Below, piece after piece: positions 11,263 through 22,705 of a stretch of DNA of 64,000 bases. Position numbers and translations under genes: made by a program. The stretch is taken from positions 310,001-374,000 of the forward strand of contig CP029202.1 of the NCBI GenBank assembly GCA_005222125.1. Direction: 5' to 3'. The notes under the pieces were generated by a model that did not search any database, was not told where the DNA came from, and was given only the letters and a program-made list of their open reading frames with translations. The first letter of the stretch is position 1, and every line of letters starts with the position of its first letter. Source of the stretch: Spiroplasma melliferum (GTDB taxonomy: Bacteria; Bacillota_I; Bacilli_A; Mycoplasmatales; Mycoplasmataceae).

Positions 11263-12804
11263 ATGATGACACTTACAGAAAGATTAGAAGAATTAACAAA
11301 ACAACTACAGCAAAATGTTTATGAAAAAGAAGAAATTTTTAATTTAGCAATGTTAGCAATGCTAAGTGGTGAATCAATTTTTCTTTTAGGAAAACCCGGA
11401 ATTGCTAAATCATTAGTTTCTCGTCGTTTAAAACATGCTTTTAAAAATGGTACTATTTTTGAATACTTAATGAATCGTTTTTCTACACCAGAAGAAATTT
11501 TTGGTCCAATTTCAATTGAAGATTTACAAAAAGGAGTATATAAACGTTTAATTGATAAATATTTACCAACCGCAGAAATTGTATTTTTAGATGAAATTTG
11601 AAAAGCAGGACCATCAATTCAAAATACTTTATTAACAATTATTAATGAAAAGATTTTTCGTAATGCTGGAGTAGATATTAAAGTACCAATGAAATTATTA
11701 ATTTCCGCATCAAATGAATTGCCAGCAGAAGGACAAGGCCTTGAAGCTTTATATGACCGCTTTATTATTCGTTATATTGCCCAAGGTTTAAAAGATGAGG
11801 AAAACTTTAATGATATGATTGCTGGGGTAACTGAATTGGATGTAAAAGTTGATGAGGCTTTACAAATTACACATGAAGAATATGATGTGTGACGAAAAGA
11901 AATTAATAAGATTAAAATAACATCAGTAACCTTTGATTTCATTTCACGATTTCGAAAAGCAATGTATATTGCTACTGAAGGTGAATATTATATTTCCGAT
12001 CGTCGTTGAAAGAAGATTGCTCATTTAATGAAAGCTTCAGCATTTTATAATGGTCGTGATACAGTTGACAAAGCTGATTGATTAGTAATTCCATATTGTA
12101 TTTGAGATGATGAACAACAAGAAGAAGAATATAATGCTATTTTTAATGAATTTTATTTAGATGCTTTAACATATGATGTTCGTGAAAAAAAGAATCGTTT
12201 AAGCAAAGAATTAGAAGAATTATCAGCTCAATATGAAGATATTCAAGAAGTTAATAGTCGTAAAAGTGAATATTTAGATGTTTTTGATGGAAAATTACAA
12301 GGAACATTTCATCGAATTTTTTGAAAAAATCAACAATATCCAATTTGTTTTATCCGTGTTGAGGATTTCATTGATGCTCGTCATAATAAAACACAACCAA
12401 CTTTAATTGAATTATATTATGGCGAAGATTTAGATAATATGGCAGATGTTTTACAAACAGAGATTAGTTATGTTAATGATAGTACTTTTAAAATTATTAA
12501 AACAAATGAAGAAATTAAAATTGAAATTAAGAATTCAAAAGTGGATAATAATTCAAAACTGGAAAAAAGAATTTTAGCTGTTGAACGGGAAATTGATAGT
12601 TTAACAACTGCTTTTCCTGATGAAAAGGAACGATTATTATCTTTAAATTGTCTCTTTTTTAAAGAACGTTTTATGTTAGCAGTTAACAATGCTTTTAGTG
12701 ATAGTAAATTAAATTTTAATGAAGATGGGTTAGAATTAGAACATTTTTCAATCCCAGAACAAAAAATAAGTAATAATAATTTTGAACAATCAACAAAAAA
12801 TTAA
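11263..12804 (+). CDS. MoxR/RavA-type AAA+ ATPase
   Basis: 513 residues. Walker A GKPGIAKS near residue 46, a conserved [12 protein letters not shown] segment near 75 and Walker B VFLDEIWKAGPS near 107 identify a MoxR-class AAA+ ATPase; length and domain order fit the RavA branch, with a long charged C-terminal region of about 200 residues after the ATPase core. MoxR ATPases work with VWA-domain proteins as chaperones that load cofactors or assemble complexes. The next gene encodes such a protein, so the pair resembles RavA/ViaA. Two early TGA codons (11599, 11887) are Trp and would wrongly split the gene under the standard code. The substrate could be the membrane proteins encoded upstream; that is inference. 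Confidence 0.88.
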
Positions 12805-12830
12805 GTGGATAAAACAAGGGAGGATTTAAC

Positions 12831-14390
12831 ATGAATCCATATTTAGAGCAAAAAGCGGGAATTCAATTAGTTAATAAGTTAACAGCATTAAAAAATACGG
12901 ATTTAGTTAATCCAAAGTTTGCTCTGATGAAAACAACAAATCGTTGATTAAGTGAAATGTTTGATCAAGCTGTTAATAATTTTTATGATCACCAAATTGA
13001 AAATGAAATTATGAAAATTAAGTTAGACTCAAATATTGAAAAAGAAATTTATTTGTTTCATTGAATTAAAGTTAATGGTTATGATGGTTTAAAAAAGAAT
13101 TATGCTTCAACACAAGACTTTTTATTTAAAGTTAATTCACCATTTTATGATCGGCTAAATTATTATCGCTATGAATTTAATAAAAAACAAAATAATAATC
13201 CAAATATGTTATTTCGTGATTTTATTGGAATTTGAGAATCAATTTTAATTAAAAGAATTAATGATTATCGTTTTGCAAAAATTGAAGAATTAAGAACAAA
13301 GTTTATGCAAGATTTATATAATAAAGTGGAAATATATAATAAAGCTAATAGTTTATTAAAAACAATATGAAACTTTTTTGGTAAAATATGAAATCCAACA
13401 GAACTAAAAAAAGGTGTTAATATGTCAGCCATTGATAAGTTTGCAAAATTTTTAGAAACTAATCCAGCAATTATGGAAATTGCAACATTATTAGGACGTT
13501 TCCAAGGTGAAAGTAATTTAATTGAACAACGAATTTTAGAAGAAATTGTGATGGATTATGAATGAAAACCAATTGGTTCTTCACCAGAAGAAATTATTGG
13601 GGCAACTGAGTCAAAGGATTTAGAACATATGTTCCCAGCCGAATTAGTTTTATTAAAAGATCCAGTTTTAAAATATATTTTTTATAAAAAATATATTGAG
13701 GGAAAATTAACAACATTTGAATTTTTATCACAAGATAAAGTTCCTAAAGAACAAATTAAATTACGGACAATTGAAACATATGTTCCCGAAGAAAAAGGAC
13801 CAATCATTTTATCAATTGATACTTCTTCTTCAATGCGAGGTAGTCCTGAACAAATTGCCAAAGCACTTGCTTTAGCAATTGCAAAAATTGCTTTAGGAGA
13901 ACATCGTCCTTGCTATATGATTAATTTTTCTAAAAGTTTAGATGTCTATAATTTATCTTCTTTAAAAGATTCACTCCCAAAATTAATTGAATTTTTATCA
14001 AAAAGTTTTGCTGGAGATACCGATGTTGAACCAGCTTTAGAACATACCTTAACAGTAATGGATAGTAATGAATATTTTAATGCTGATTTATTATTAATTA
14101 GTGACTTTTTAACTTCTGATTTATCACCTCAATTAATAACAAAAATAAATTTATTAAAACAACGTCGGAATCGATTTCATGCTATTGTAATTGGCACAAT
14201 GGGAGCAGAAAATGTAGAAACAATTTTTAACAATGCTTGAATTTATGACCCACGTGATCCATTTGCTTCAGAACGAATTATTGCCTCGTTAACAGGCCAA
14301 ATTGTAAAGAAATATGATAAAGTTTCTGGGGCAAAAGCAATTTTAGGACGAATGATAACTGCAAAGGAGATTAGCAAAAATGTTAAGTAA
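12831..14390 (+). CDS. VWA-domain protein, ViaA/CoxE-like
   Basis: 519 residues behind GGGAGG. The N-terminal 300 residues are mainly helical with unknown fold. The C-terminal part is a von Willebrand factor A domain with an apparently complete metal-ion site: DTSSSM near residue 330, the Thr in GDTDVEP near 397, and the Asp of LLISDFL near 424. This is the layout of ViaA, the partner of RavA, and the ATPase gene lies immediately upstream. It is cytoplasmic, with no signal peptide or helix visible. The dUTPase start codon lies inside its last codons, so translation of the two may be coupled. Confidence 0.87.
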
Positions 14391-14889
14391 GGATACTTTT
14401 AATTATTTGTTAGAAAATCAAAAAAAATTAGATGAGCACATTTTAACAAAATTTAAATTAAATGATGATGAAACATTTGAGAAACGAATTTTAGCTTTCT
14501 TAGTTGAATTAGCAGAATTTATTAATGAACAACGTGATTTTAAATATTGAAGTGTTAAACCAGCTTCAACAAAAGATGTTTTATTAGAAGAATATATTGA
14601 TGGAATTCATTTTTTGATTAGTATTGGTAATAGTTTAGGAGTTGATTTTAAAACATATCAATATTGTAATGAATGTTGTAAGGAAAATATTAATTTGACG
14701 AAACTTTATTTAAATTGTTTTGCTGTTGCGACAGAACTAATTAAAAATCAGACACCAGAAATTTATTTTAAAGTTTTAAATCAGTATTTAATAATTGCTG
14801 AACAGTTAAAATTTACTGAAGATGATTTACTTATCGCTTATAATAAAAAAAATAAAATTAATTTTACTCGTCAACAAAATAATTATTAA
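14380..14889 (+). CDS. Dimeric dUTPase (all-alpha NTP pyrophosphohydrolase)
   Basis: 169 residues. The ATG overlaps the VWA gene by 11 bases and has AAGGAG nine bases upstream. The motif pair LVELAEFINEQRDFKYW and LLEEYIDGIHFLISIGNSLG fits the ExxE...ExxD(xxHF) metal-binding signature of dimeric dUTPases (dUTPase_2 family), which hydrolyse dUTP to dUMP and pyrophosphate with Mg2+. This keeps uracil out of DNA, which matters in a low-GC genome. It is not the trimeric beta-fold Dut. A hairpin terminator follows. Related MazG-type phosphohydrolases are the main alternative. Confidence 0.8.
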
Positions 14890-14926
14890 AAAAATGTTTT
14901 ATAAAAAATTATAAAACATTTTTTTA
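14890..14926. terminator. Bidirectional terminator, dUTPase/ferredoxin
   Basis: A 14-base inverted repeat AAAATGTTTTATAA / TTATAAAACATTTT with A-run and T-run flanks lies between two convergent genes, so it can act on both strands. Confidence 0.88.
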
Positions 14927-15169
14927 ATCCGTATCAAGACTACTTTTGCGATTTTCCTTAAATTCTTCTAATGTTTTAATAAAAATTGCCGCCGTTGGAC
15001 ACACCATTTGTGCTTCCACTAATTCCTTTTCATTATCAATTGTATTTGCGAAACCATCATCATCCATAAAAAATGTTTCGGTTTCATCAATCATAATACA
15101 GCTTCCACAAGAAATACATAAGTCAGTATTTACATATGTTCTTTTTTTTGATATATCACGATTTGCCAT
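14924..15169 (-). CDS. Single-cluster [4Fe-4S] ferredoxin
   Basis: 81 residues when started at ATG 15169, which has GGAG eight bases upstream; an in-frame GTG at 15178 overlaps that ribosome site and is less likely. CISCGSC followed by CPTAAI gives the four cysteine ligands of one [4Fe-4S] cluster, as in the short monocluster ferredoxins of Bacillus and Mollicutes. The centre is acidic (ETETFFMDDDGF), as expected for an electron carrier. It probably donates electrons to cytoplasmic redox enzymes; the partner is not identifiable here. It is transcribed toward the dUTPase and divergently from the 15265 gene. Confidence 0.9.
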   Translation of the reverse strand: MANRDISKKRTYVNTDLCISCGSCIMIDETETFFMDDDGFANTIDNEKELVEAQMVCPTAAIFIKTLEEFKENRKSSLDTD

Positions 15170-15264
15170 ATTTATCACTCCATTATTTATTTACTATAAT
15201 AATAACAAAAATTTTAATAATAATATATAATTTTAATGTAGTTTAAAAAAGTTGGAGGTTTAAC

Positions 15265-15966
15265 ATGGAAACTAGAATGGAGAAATTTGCCCAGCTACGT
15301 GAAATGATTAAGAAAGAGATTGAGATTGATCAAGAAATTAATCAAACAAGTCAGGTCATTAATAGTTATATGGCGAAATTAAACGCTATTGATGATAATT
15401 TTTTTGGTGGTGTTAAATCAAATTTTGAACAAGAATTTAGTTGAGAAAAAGTGTATTTGGATAAAAACCCAGATGAACAACCATATCCATCTGATTTTAA
15501 ATATGATTTACAACAGTTGCTAGAACAAGTTGTTAATACAACCAAAGCAACAATTCAAACTAATCAAAAAAATGACCAAGATGCCGGTGATGTTATGCAT
15601 AATATTTTAATTGCTGAAACATTGTTAAACAAACCAACATATCAAAAATATCAAGCAATTTTAGAAAGTATTTTAGCAGAAAAAATTATTTATCATCGTG
15701 TAAGTGATAAAATTCAAGCAGAAAATAGTAATTTTAAAATTAATTCAGCTAATATTGAATTTAGTACAATTGCACATATGCGGAAAAATGACCAACGGTC
15801 AACAGCAGAAATGCTAAAAGAATCAAGTGCTCTTTTAGAAGAAAAGCATAATAATGTGTTAGTTGTTTATCGAAAGATAAAACCAGGTTATAAAATGTTA
15901 TTTAGTACTATGGTTTTGCTTGTTGTTTTATTGGCTATTTGTTTAGTTTTAATCTTTATGTTATAG
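15265..15966 (+). CDS. Tail-anchored hypothetical protein (233 aa)
   Basis: Starts at ATG 15265 behind GGAGG. The first 200 residues are polar, Gln/Glu/Lys/Asn-rich and mostly helical with heptad-like stretches. A single hydrophobic helix at about 208-232 ends the protein, so it should be cytoplasmic and anchored by its tail. I do not recognise a family. It ends 13 bases before cmk and may share the transcript of cmk-der-gpsA, but nothing in its sequence suggests nucleotide metabolism. Confidence 0.78.
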
Positions 15967-15982
15967 AAAATAGGAGTAGATG

Positions 15983-16651
15983 ATGAAAATAAATATTGCG
16001 ATTGATGGCCCGGCTGGTAGTGGAAAATCTTCTGCTGGTTATGAATTGGCCAAAAAACTAAATTATCAGTTTATTGATACTGGTCTAACTTATCGTGCTT
16101 TTACTTATTTTTGTGTAAAAGTTGGAGTTGATTTTACAAATCATCATCAGTTGCAAGCACAATTAGCAAACTTTAAATATCAAGTAATTAATAACCATGT
16201 TTATGTTAATAATGAAGATATTACTGATAAGTTGCAAACTAATCTTGTTCTTGATAATATTAACAAAATTACTGGACTTGATTTTATTCGAGCATCAATG
16301 GTTTGTTTACAACGAAAATTAGTGGTTAAAAAAGGTAATGTTGTTGTTGGACGAGACATTACTACTGTTGTTCTCCCTGATGCGGAAGTGAAAATTTACT
16401 TAACAGCTAGTATTACAGCACGAGCTAACCGCCGATGAAATCAAAATCAAGAAAACAATATTGTTCCAAATAATTTAGCAGAAATTAAAGTCAAATTAAA
16501 AGAACGAGATTATGTTGATACAACACGAGCGGTAGGACCATTAAAAATTGCTCCTGATGCGGTTGTTGTGGATAGTAGTAAGTTAACATTTGAACAAACA
16601 GTAACTAAGATTTATCAAGTAGTATGTAATTATAAGAAAGCAGGAAAATAA
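15983..16651 (+). CDS. cmk: Cytidylate kinase
   Basis: 222 residues. The P-loop IDGPAGSGKSS at residues 7-17 and the Cmk segments FIDTGLTYRAF near 36 and VVGRDITTVVLPDA near 127 identify CMP kinase, which phosphorylates CMP and dCMP with ATP. The C-terminal substrate arm DYVDTTRAVGPLKIAPDA is also typical. ATG 15983 is placed six bases after AGGAG; an adjacent in-frame ATG at 15980 is possible. The stop abuts the der start with no gap, as cmk and der are often paired in Firmicutes and Mollicutes. Confidence 0.95.
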
Positions 16652-17968
16652 ATGGCACAAAAAGGAACTGTTGCAATTGTAGGGCGGCCAAATGTTGGGA
16701 AATCAACATTATTTAATCGTATTATTAAAAATCGTCTTGCAATTGTTGAAGATACTCCTGGCGTAACACGTGATCGAATTTATGCTTTTTCAGAATGATT
16801 AACAAGGGAATTTTTAATAATTGATACGGGTGGAATTACATTAAATAATACGGCAATGTTTGCGCAAGAGATTAAAATGCAAGCAGAAATTGCAATTGCA
16901 GAAGCCGATATTATTATTTTTGTTTTATCGTACAAAGAAGGAATTACCCCAGATGATGAAATGGTTGCAAAAATATTATATCGTGCTAAAAAACCGGTTC
17001 TTTTAGTTATTAATAAATATGATAAACAAGAAAAAGAAAGTGAATTATTTGAATATATGACATTAGGATTTGGTGAGCCAATTGCTGTATCTGCTACGCA
17101 TGGGATTGGCATTGGTGATTTATTAGACCAAGTAATTTCTTATTTAGATCAAATTCCAATTCAGCCAAAAACAGAAGGAATTCATTTTTCTTTAATTGGA
17201 AAACCAAATGTTGGAAAATCTTCGTTAACAAATGCAATTTTAGGTGAAGAACGAGTTATTGTATCACCAATTGCAGGGACAACAACAGATTCAATTGATA
17301 CATCGTTTAAACGTAATAATCAACTTTATACTGTGATTGATACAGCTGGGATTCGACGAAAAGGGAAAGTTTATGAGAAATTAGAAAAATATAGTGTTCT
17401 TCGTGCTGTTAGTGCAATTGAACGAAGTGATCTTGTTTTATTGATTATTGATGGAACAGTTCCTATTACTGACCAAGATACAAATATTGCTGGAATTGCA
17501 TTTGAACAAAATAAACCAATTATTTTAGTAGTTAATAAGTGAGATGCAGTGATGGAAAAAGATGAACGGTCAATGAAAAAAATTGAGCAAAGTATTCGTG
17601 GATATTTTAAATATCTAAATTATGCAAAAATGGTTTTTGTTTCTGCTTTAGAAAAAAAACGATTACATATTTTATTTCAAACAATTGATGAAGTTTATGC
17701 TGGTTTAACCCAACGAGTAAAAACTAGTATTTTAAATGAAATTTTAGTAAAAGCACAATTGTTAAATCCACCGCCAGATTTTAATGGTGGTCGTTTAAAA
17801 ATTTATTATGCTACCCAACCCGAAGGTATTATTCCGACTTTTATTATGTTTTGTAATAATCCAAAATATCTTCATTTTTCTTATAAAAGATTTCTTGAGA
17901 ATCAACTTCGAGAATATTTTGGATTTGAGGGAGTACCAATTAAAATATTATTTAGAGAAAGAAAGTAA
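16652..17968 (+). CDS. der: Ribosome-associated double GTPase Der (EngA)
   Basis: 438 residues, the usual size. Two GTPase domains in tandem: the first has GRPNVGKST near residue 10, DTPGVTRDR and DTGG; the second has GKPNVGKSS near 185, AGTTTDS and DTAGI; each has an NKxD-type guanine motif (NKYDK and NKWD, the latter with a TGA Trp). The C-terminal KH-like domain ends KILFRERK, as in other Der proteins. Der supports maturation of the 50S ribosomal subunit. Start ATG follows the cmk stop directly. Confidence 0.97.
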
Positions 17969-17979
17969 CGAGGGAAATT

Positions 17980-18990
17980 ATGATGAAAAAAACACAAAAA
18001 AATATTACTATTATTGGAACAGGAGCATATGGGACAGTTTTAGCAAATGTTTTGACAGATAATGATCATAACGTTATTATGTATGGAATTGATAATAAAG
18101 AAGTTGATGATATTAATAATGCACATTTAAATCGTCATTTTTTTGGTAATTTAAAAATTAATAAAGAAATTAAAGCTACAACAAATTTTGCTGAAGCAGT
18201 TGAAGATGCTGAATATATTATTTTAGGAATCCCTGTTGTTGCTATTAAATTAATTATTGAAAAGATTAATCAAACAGTAACTAAACCAGTTGTTATTATT
18301 AATGTTGCTAAAGGATTAGACCCTGACACGCATGAAGTTTTATCAAAATCAATTATAAAATTAGTGAATCCAAAAATTTTAAAAGCATATGCTGGTATTT
18401 ATGGCCCAAGTATTGCAAAAGAAGTTTTACAACGAAAACCAACATGTATTATGGCGGTTTCACAGGATTTTGCAATTGCACAAGAAGTTCGTGAATTATT
18501 TAACAATGAATATTTTGTTACTTTTGCTAATACGGATGTTATTGGTACTGAATATGCTGTTGCTTTGAAAAATGCAGTAGCAATTGCCTCAGGAATATTT
18601 AATGGTCTTTATGAATCAGATAACGCTAAAGCATCATTAATTACGATGGGATTAAATGAGATTCAACTTTTTGCCAAAACAAAAGGAGCTCAAATTGAAA
18701 CTTTTTTTAACTTTGCGGGATTAGCTGATTTAATTTTAACAACTACCTCAAGCAAATCACGAAATTATTCTCTTGGTTTTGAAATTGCTCAAGTTGATAA
18801 TGCTCAAAAAGTTTTATCAGAGCAGGTAAAAACAGTAGAAGGCGTTTTAACTTGTAAAACAATTGTGTTAGATGCGCGAGCAAATAATATTACTCTACCT
18901 CTATTTGAAGCTTTATATGATATTTTATATCATAATAAACGGCCAAGTGTAATTATTAATAATGTTTTTACAAAAGCAATATTGTCCTAA
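17980..18990 (+). CDS. gpsA: Glycerol-3-phosphate dehydrogenase [NAD(P)+]
   Basis: 336 residues. The N-terminal dinucleotide site IIGTGAYGTVLANVL and the C-terminal catalytic region EYAVALKNAVAIASG, with the conserved Lys, identify GpsA, which interconverts dihydroxyacetone phosphate and sn-glycerol 3-phosphate for phospholipid synthesis. The substrate segment reads TTSSKSRNYSLGF where many bacteria have a GRN-type loop. GAGGG lies six bases before ATG 17980; a second ATG at 17983 is possible. It lies 11 bases after der, probably on the same transcript. Confidence 0.95.
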   Translation: MMKKTQKNITIIGTGAYGTVLANVLTDNDHNVIMYGIDNKEVDDINNAHLNRHFFGNLKINKEIKATTNFAEAVEDAEYIILGIPVVAIKLIIEKINQTVTKPVVIINVAKGLDPDTHEVLSKSIIKLVNPKILKAYAGIYGPSIAKEVLQRKPTCIMAVSQDFAIAQEVRELFNNEYFVTFANTDVIGTEYAVALKNAVAIASGIFNGLYESDNAKASLITMGLNEIQLFAKTKGAQIETFFNFAGLADLILTTTSSKSRNYSLGFEIAQVDNAQKVLSEQVKTVEGVLTCKTIVLDARANNITLPLFEALYDILYHNKRPSVIINNVFTKAILS

Positions 18991-19077
18991 AAATGCCACT
19001 ATTTTATGTTATAATTACTACACAAAGTATATCAAAATAAAGAGTATGTAATTATTGATGAAATGGAAGGGCACAAA

Positions 19078-20040
19078 ATGAATTTTAAACATTCTTTTAA
19101 CAATGATTCGGGCAACAGACCAGAAAGTAATCAACAACAAGTTTCTCTTAACCAGGGAAATAATTTTAGTGTTTCACAACAACAGTATCAACAAAATGGA
19201 CCTAATCAAAATTATAATCCAGTAACATCTGGACAAACAGGACAAAATATTTCGCAACAACAATATTCCCCAGCAAGAAATATCAACTTTCAACAATATC
19301 AACAACAGAATGGTAATAATCAAAATTATAATCCGCTTAGTACTAACCAAGGGGGTCAACCATCACAACAATATCAACAACAAAATTTAATGCAACGTCC
19401 ACCTCAAAATATTGGACCACAGCAATTTAATCAACAATCAAATCTTGGTTCACAATATCAACAACAGAATGGTAATAATCAAAATTATAATCCGCTTAGT
19501 ACTAACCAAGGGGGTCAACCATCACAACAATATCAACAGCAAAATGTGAATCAACAATATTCTCCTAATGCTAATAATTGAGGACAACAAAATAGTCAAC
19601 CAATAAATACGATGCAGGAAAATCCACAACAATTATCGGGGCAAGGAACCCAACCGCAAACAATTGCTGAATGAATTGCCAATAGGCAAAATAGTACTTT
19701 AATTAAACCATCAGATTTCTTAAATGCACCAATTGATCCAAACATTAAAGTTGGTCTTGGTAAAAATATGAATATTGGGGTATCAGGGTCATCTGATTTA
19801 TTTGATGATAAGCAGCAAAAAGGAACCAATAGCAAAAAATATCAATCAAATATTGAAAAAATTCAATGTCAATGTAAAAATTGTGTAAAGAAAGCACGCC
19901 CCTGATTAACTGTTTTTATTACTATATTAATTGTTTTAGCTATTTTAGGTGGTTGTGTTGGGGCTATTTATGGTTTTCGCCCTCAACTGAGAGATTGATT
20001 ATTGAAAGATGAAGTAACAACTGAAAATGCAGTTGCTTAG
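19078..20040 (+). CDS. Gln/Asn-rich low-complexity protein with one membrane helix
   Basis: 320 residues. ATG 19078 is chosen because GGAAGGG lies just upstream; an ATG at 19063 overlaps that site. Residues 1-180 are dominated by Gln, Asn, Pro, Tyr and Ser with repeats such as QQYQQQNGNNQNYNPLS. An exact 87-bp direct repeat (159-bp period, in frame) lies in this part. A more ordinary segment follows, then CQCKNCVKKARPW, with three cysteines, directly before a hydrophobic helix at about 276-300 and a short tail. The composition resembles prion-like or disordered scaffold regions. Function unknown. Confidence 0.82.
19293..19538 (+). repeat. Exact 87-bp direct repeat inside the Q/N-rich gene
   Basis: Bases 19293-19379 and 19452-19538 are identical, offset by 159 bases, a multiple of three, so copy-number change would add or remove 53 residues without a frameshift. 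A weaker third copy starts near 19186. Confidence 0.9.
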
Positions 20041-20072
20041 GGGATAATTCTTGTTTTAAGATTTAACTTTTA

Positions 20073-20098
20073 AACCATATTTAAAAATATGGTTTTTT
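20073..20098 (+). terminator. Terminator after 19078 gene
   Basis: Stem AACCATAT/ATATGGTT with a six-base loop, followed by TTTTTCT. Confidence 0.85.
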
Positions 20099-20142
20099 CT
20101 TTTACAATATAATTATGAGATTTTAATAGAAAGTAGGAAATT

Positions 20143-20955
20143 ATGACTAAGATTAAATTAATTGCATTAGATATGGATGGAACTGCTTGTTCTTTTCATC
20201 AGGGGATTTACGAGACAAATATTATGCCAATTATTAAAGCACAAGAAATGGGTGTTCGTGTTGTTTTTGCAACGGGACGGCCAGTATTAACTTCGTTGTC
20301 AGAAGCTATTAAAGTAAAAATGGATTATTTTCAGCAATATTTTATTGGTTTTAATGGTGCATGCATTTATGATATTAAAACTAATACAATTGTTTATCAA
20401 CAAACCTTATCTGCTTCTCAAGTTAATTTTTTATTTCAATTAGCAAAAAAATACCATAAAAAATTATGATGTTATATTGATGATTTAACTAAAGTTATTG
20501 TTAACTTTAATCCTGTTGCTGAAAATAATCCTGAATTAGCATTTTTTCATGGGGAATTCATTCAATATGATTCTACATTAGTAATTCAAAATGAGAGTTA
20601 TAAGTGTATTGTAATGAATGTACATGAAAACGATGATTTTATTATTGCAGCGCGTGGACAAAATATTGAAATTGCAATTGATGCCTCAGGAACAGCAGAA
20701 ATAAATGCGCCAGGTATTAGTAAACTAGCTGGTTTAAAATGAATTTCAGCCCAATGGGATATTGCTTTATCAGAAATGATGGCAATTGGCGATAGTATGA
20801 ATGATTATTGAATGATTAAGAATGTAGGGTTAGGAATTGCAATGGAGAATAGCCAAGAACAAATTAAAGCAGTTGCAAAAGAAGTAACTACTACCGTTGA
20901 AACAGGTGGTGTTGCAAAAATGATTGAAAAATATATTCTCAATAATAAAAAATAA
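20143..20955 (+). CDS. Cof-type HAD-superfamily phosphatase
   Basis: 270 residues. HAD motif I is LDMDGTACSF at the N-terminus, motif II FATGRP near residue 43, and motif IV AIGDSMNDYWMI near 213; the cap is of the large C2B (Cof) kind. Such enzymes dephosphorylate sugar phosphates, nucleotides or cofactor precursors in the cytoplasm, and substrate cannot be read from sequence. A TGA Trp at about residue 109 is internal. It has its own upstream terminator and precedes gpmI by 44 bases, so cotranscription with gpmI is likely. Confidence 0.9.
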
Positions 20956-20999
20956 TTATATAATTGTTAAGGAAAGAGAAAAAGAGGAGAAATAGTAAA

Positions 21000-22577
21000 A
21001 TGAAAGTTAAACAACCAATTTTATTGGCAATTCTTGATGGATGAGGAATTGCTCCTGATTCAAAAGGAAATGCTGTAACACAAGGACATATGGTGAATGT
21101 TGAAAAATTAAAAACAAAATATCCATGAGTCTCAGCACATGCGGCAGGAGAATGAGTTGGTTTACCAGAAGGACAAATGGGAAATTCTGAAGTTGGACAT
21201 ATTCATTTAGGAGCAGGTCGCATTAAATATGAATCATTAACTTTAATTAATAAAGCAATTAAAGATGGAACATTTAATCAAAATCCAGAACTTTTAGCGG
21301 CAATTAATTTTGCAAAAAAAAGTAATGGTGCCTTTCATATTATGGGGTTATTTTCTGATGGTGGTGTTCACTCGCATTTAAACCATATTTTTGCTGCTTA
21401 TAAATTAGCAGCACAAGAAGGAATAAAAGAGATTTACTTGCATATTTTTGGCGATGGACGTGATACGAAACCAGAATGTATTAAAATTTACCTTGAACAA
21501 TTTCAACAATTACAAAACCAATTAAAAGTTGGGGAAATTGCAACAATTGGTGGTCGTTATTACGCAATGGATCGTGATAAAAAATATGACCGAGTGCAAA
21601 TTGCTTATGATGTTTTAGTTTCAAGAAAGGGTTCAGAATTTAGTGACCCAATAGAGTATATTAACCGTGAATATCAAGCTGGTCGCAATGATGAATTTTT
21701 AATGCCAGCATATAATATTAATACCCCAAAAGGTTATATTAAATCAGGTGATGGTGTCTTTTTTGCTAATTTTCGCCCGGACCGTGCTATTGCAATAGCT
21801 TCAGCTTTAACAAATCCTAATTTTCCGGGTAATGAAGCACAAACTTATTTTATGCCGAAATTACATGATATTTATTTTGTTTCAATGATGGAATATGCAG
21901 AAACAGTTGCTTCAAAACATGTTGCTTTTAAACCAATTGAAGTTGTTAATGGTTTAGGAGAATGATTAAGTAAAAAAGGCTATCGACAACTACGAATTGC
22001 TGAAACAGAAAAAATTGCTCATGTTACATTTTTCTTTGATGGTGGAAAAGATTATTTTAAAAATGGTTTAGCAACACAAGCCGAAATTACATTAACAGGG
22101 GCTTCGGCAGATTTAATTCCATCGCCAAAAGTAGCAACTTATGATTTAAAGCCAGAAATGTCAGCATATGAAATTACTGATAAGTTAATTACTGAACTTA
22201 ATCAAAATGAATTTGATGTTATTATTTTAAATTTTGCAAATTGTGATATGGTTGGTCATACTGGAATCTTGCCAGCGGCAATAGAAGCAGTTAAAACTAT
22301 TGATAATTGTCTTGGCAAAATTTATACAGCAATTCAAAAAGTTAACGGAATTATGATTATTACTGCTGACCACGGAAATGCTGAAATTATGATAGATGAA
22401 ACGGGTGGTCCTAATAAAAAACATACTTCACAATTGGTTCCAATTATTATTACCAAAGAAGGGTTACAATTACGACAAGATAATCCGGCAATTGCTGATA
22501 TTGCTCCGACAATTTTAGATTTATTAGGTGAAGAGATTCCTCCTGAAATGACACAACCATCATTAATTATTAAGTAA
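21000..22577 (+). CDS. gpmI: Phosphoglycerate mutase, cofactor-independent
   Basis: 525 residues. The alkaline-phosphatase-superfamily metal site starts with ILDGWG near residue 10, the phosphorylated serine lies in MGNSEVGH near 62, and metal ligands occur in SDGGVHSH, NFANCDMVGH and TADHGNAE. The enzyme interconverts 3- and 2-phosphoglycerate in glycolysis using Mn2+, the main energy route in spiroplasmas. GAGGAGA precedes the ATG. TGA Trp codons occur at conserved Trp positions, including DGWG. Confidence 0.96.
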
Positions 22578-22578
22578 A

Positions 22579-22601
22579 AGGCATTGAAAAATGTCTTTTT
22601 T
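22579..22601 (+). terminator. Terminator after gpmI
   Basis: Seven-base stem AGGCATT/AATGTCT including one G-U pair, GAAA loop and a T-run directly after the stop. Confidence 0.65.
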
Positions 22602-22705
22602 AGTGGATATATTCAAAATTTTTTAACAAATAATTTTAAATTTTCAATGGATTTTTAACTAATTTATTATATAATAAAAAGTAAGATTTAAAGGAGTAAT
22701 AAAAA

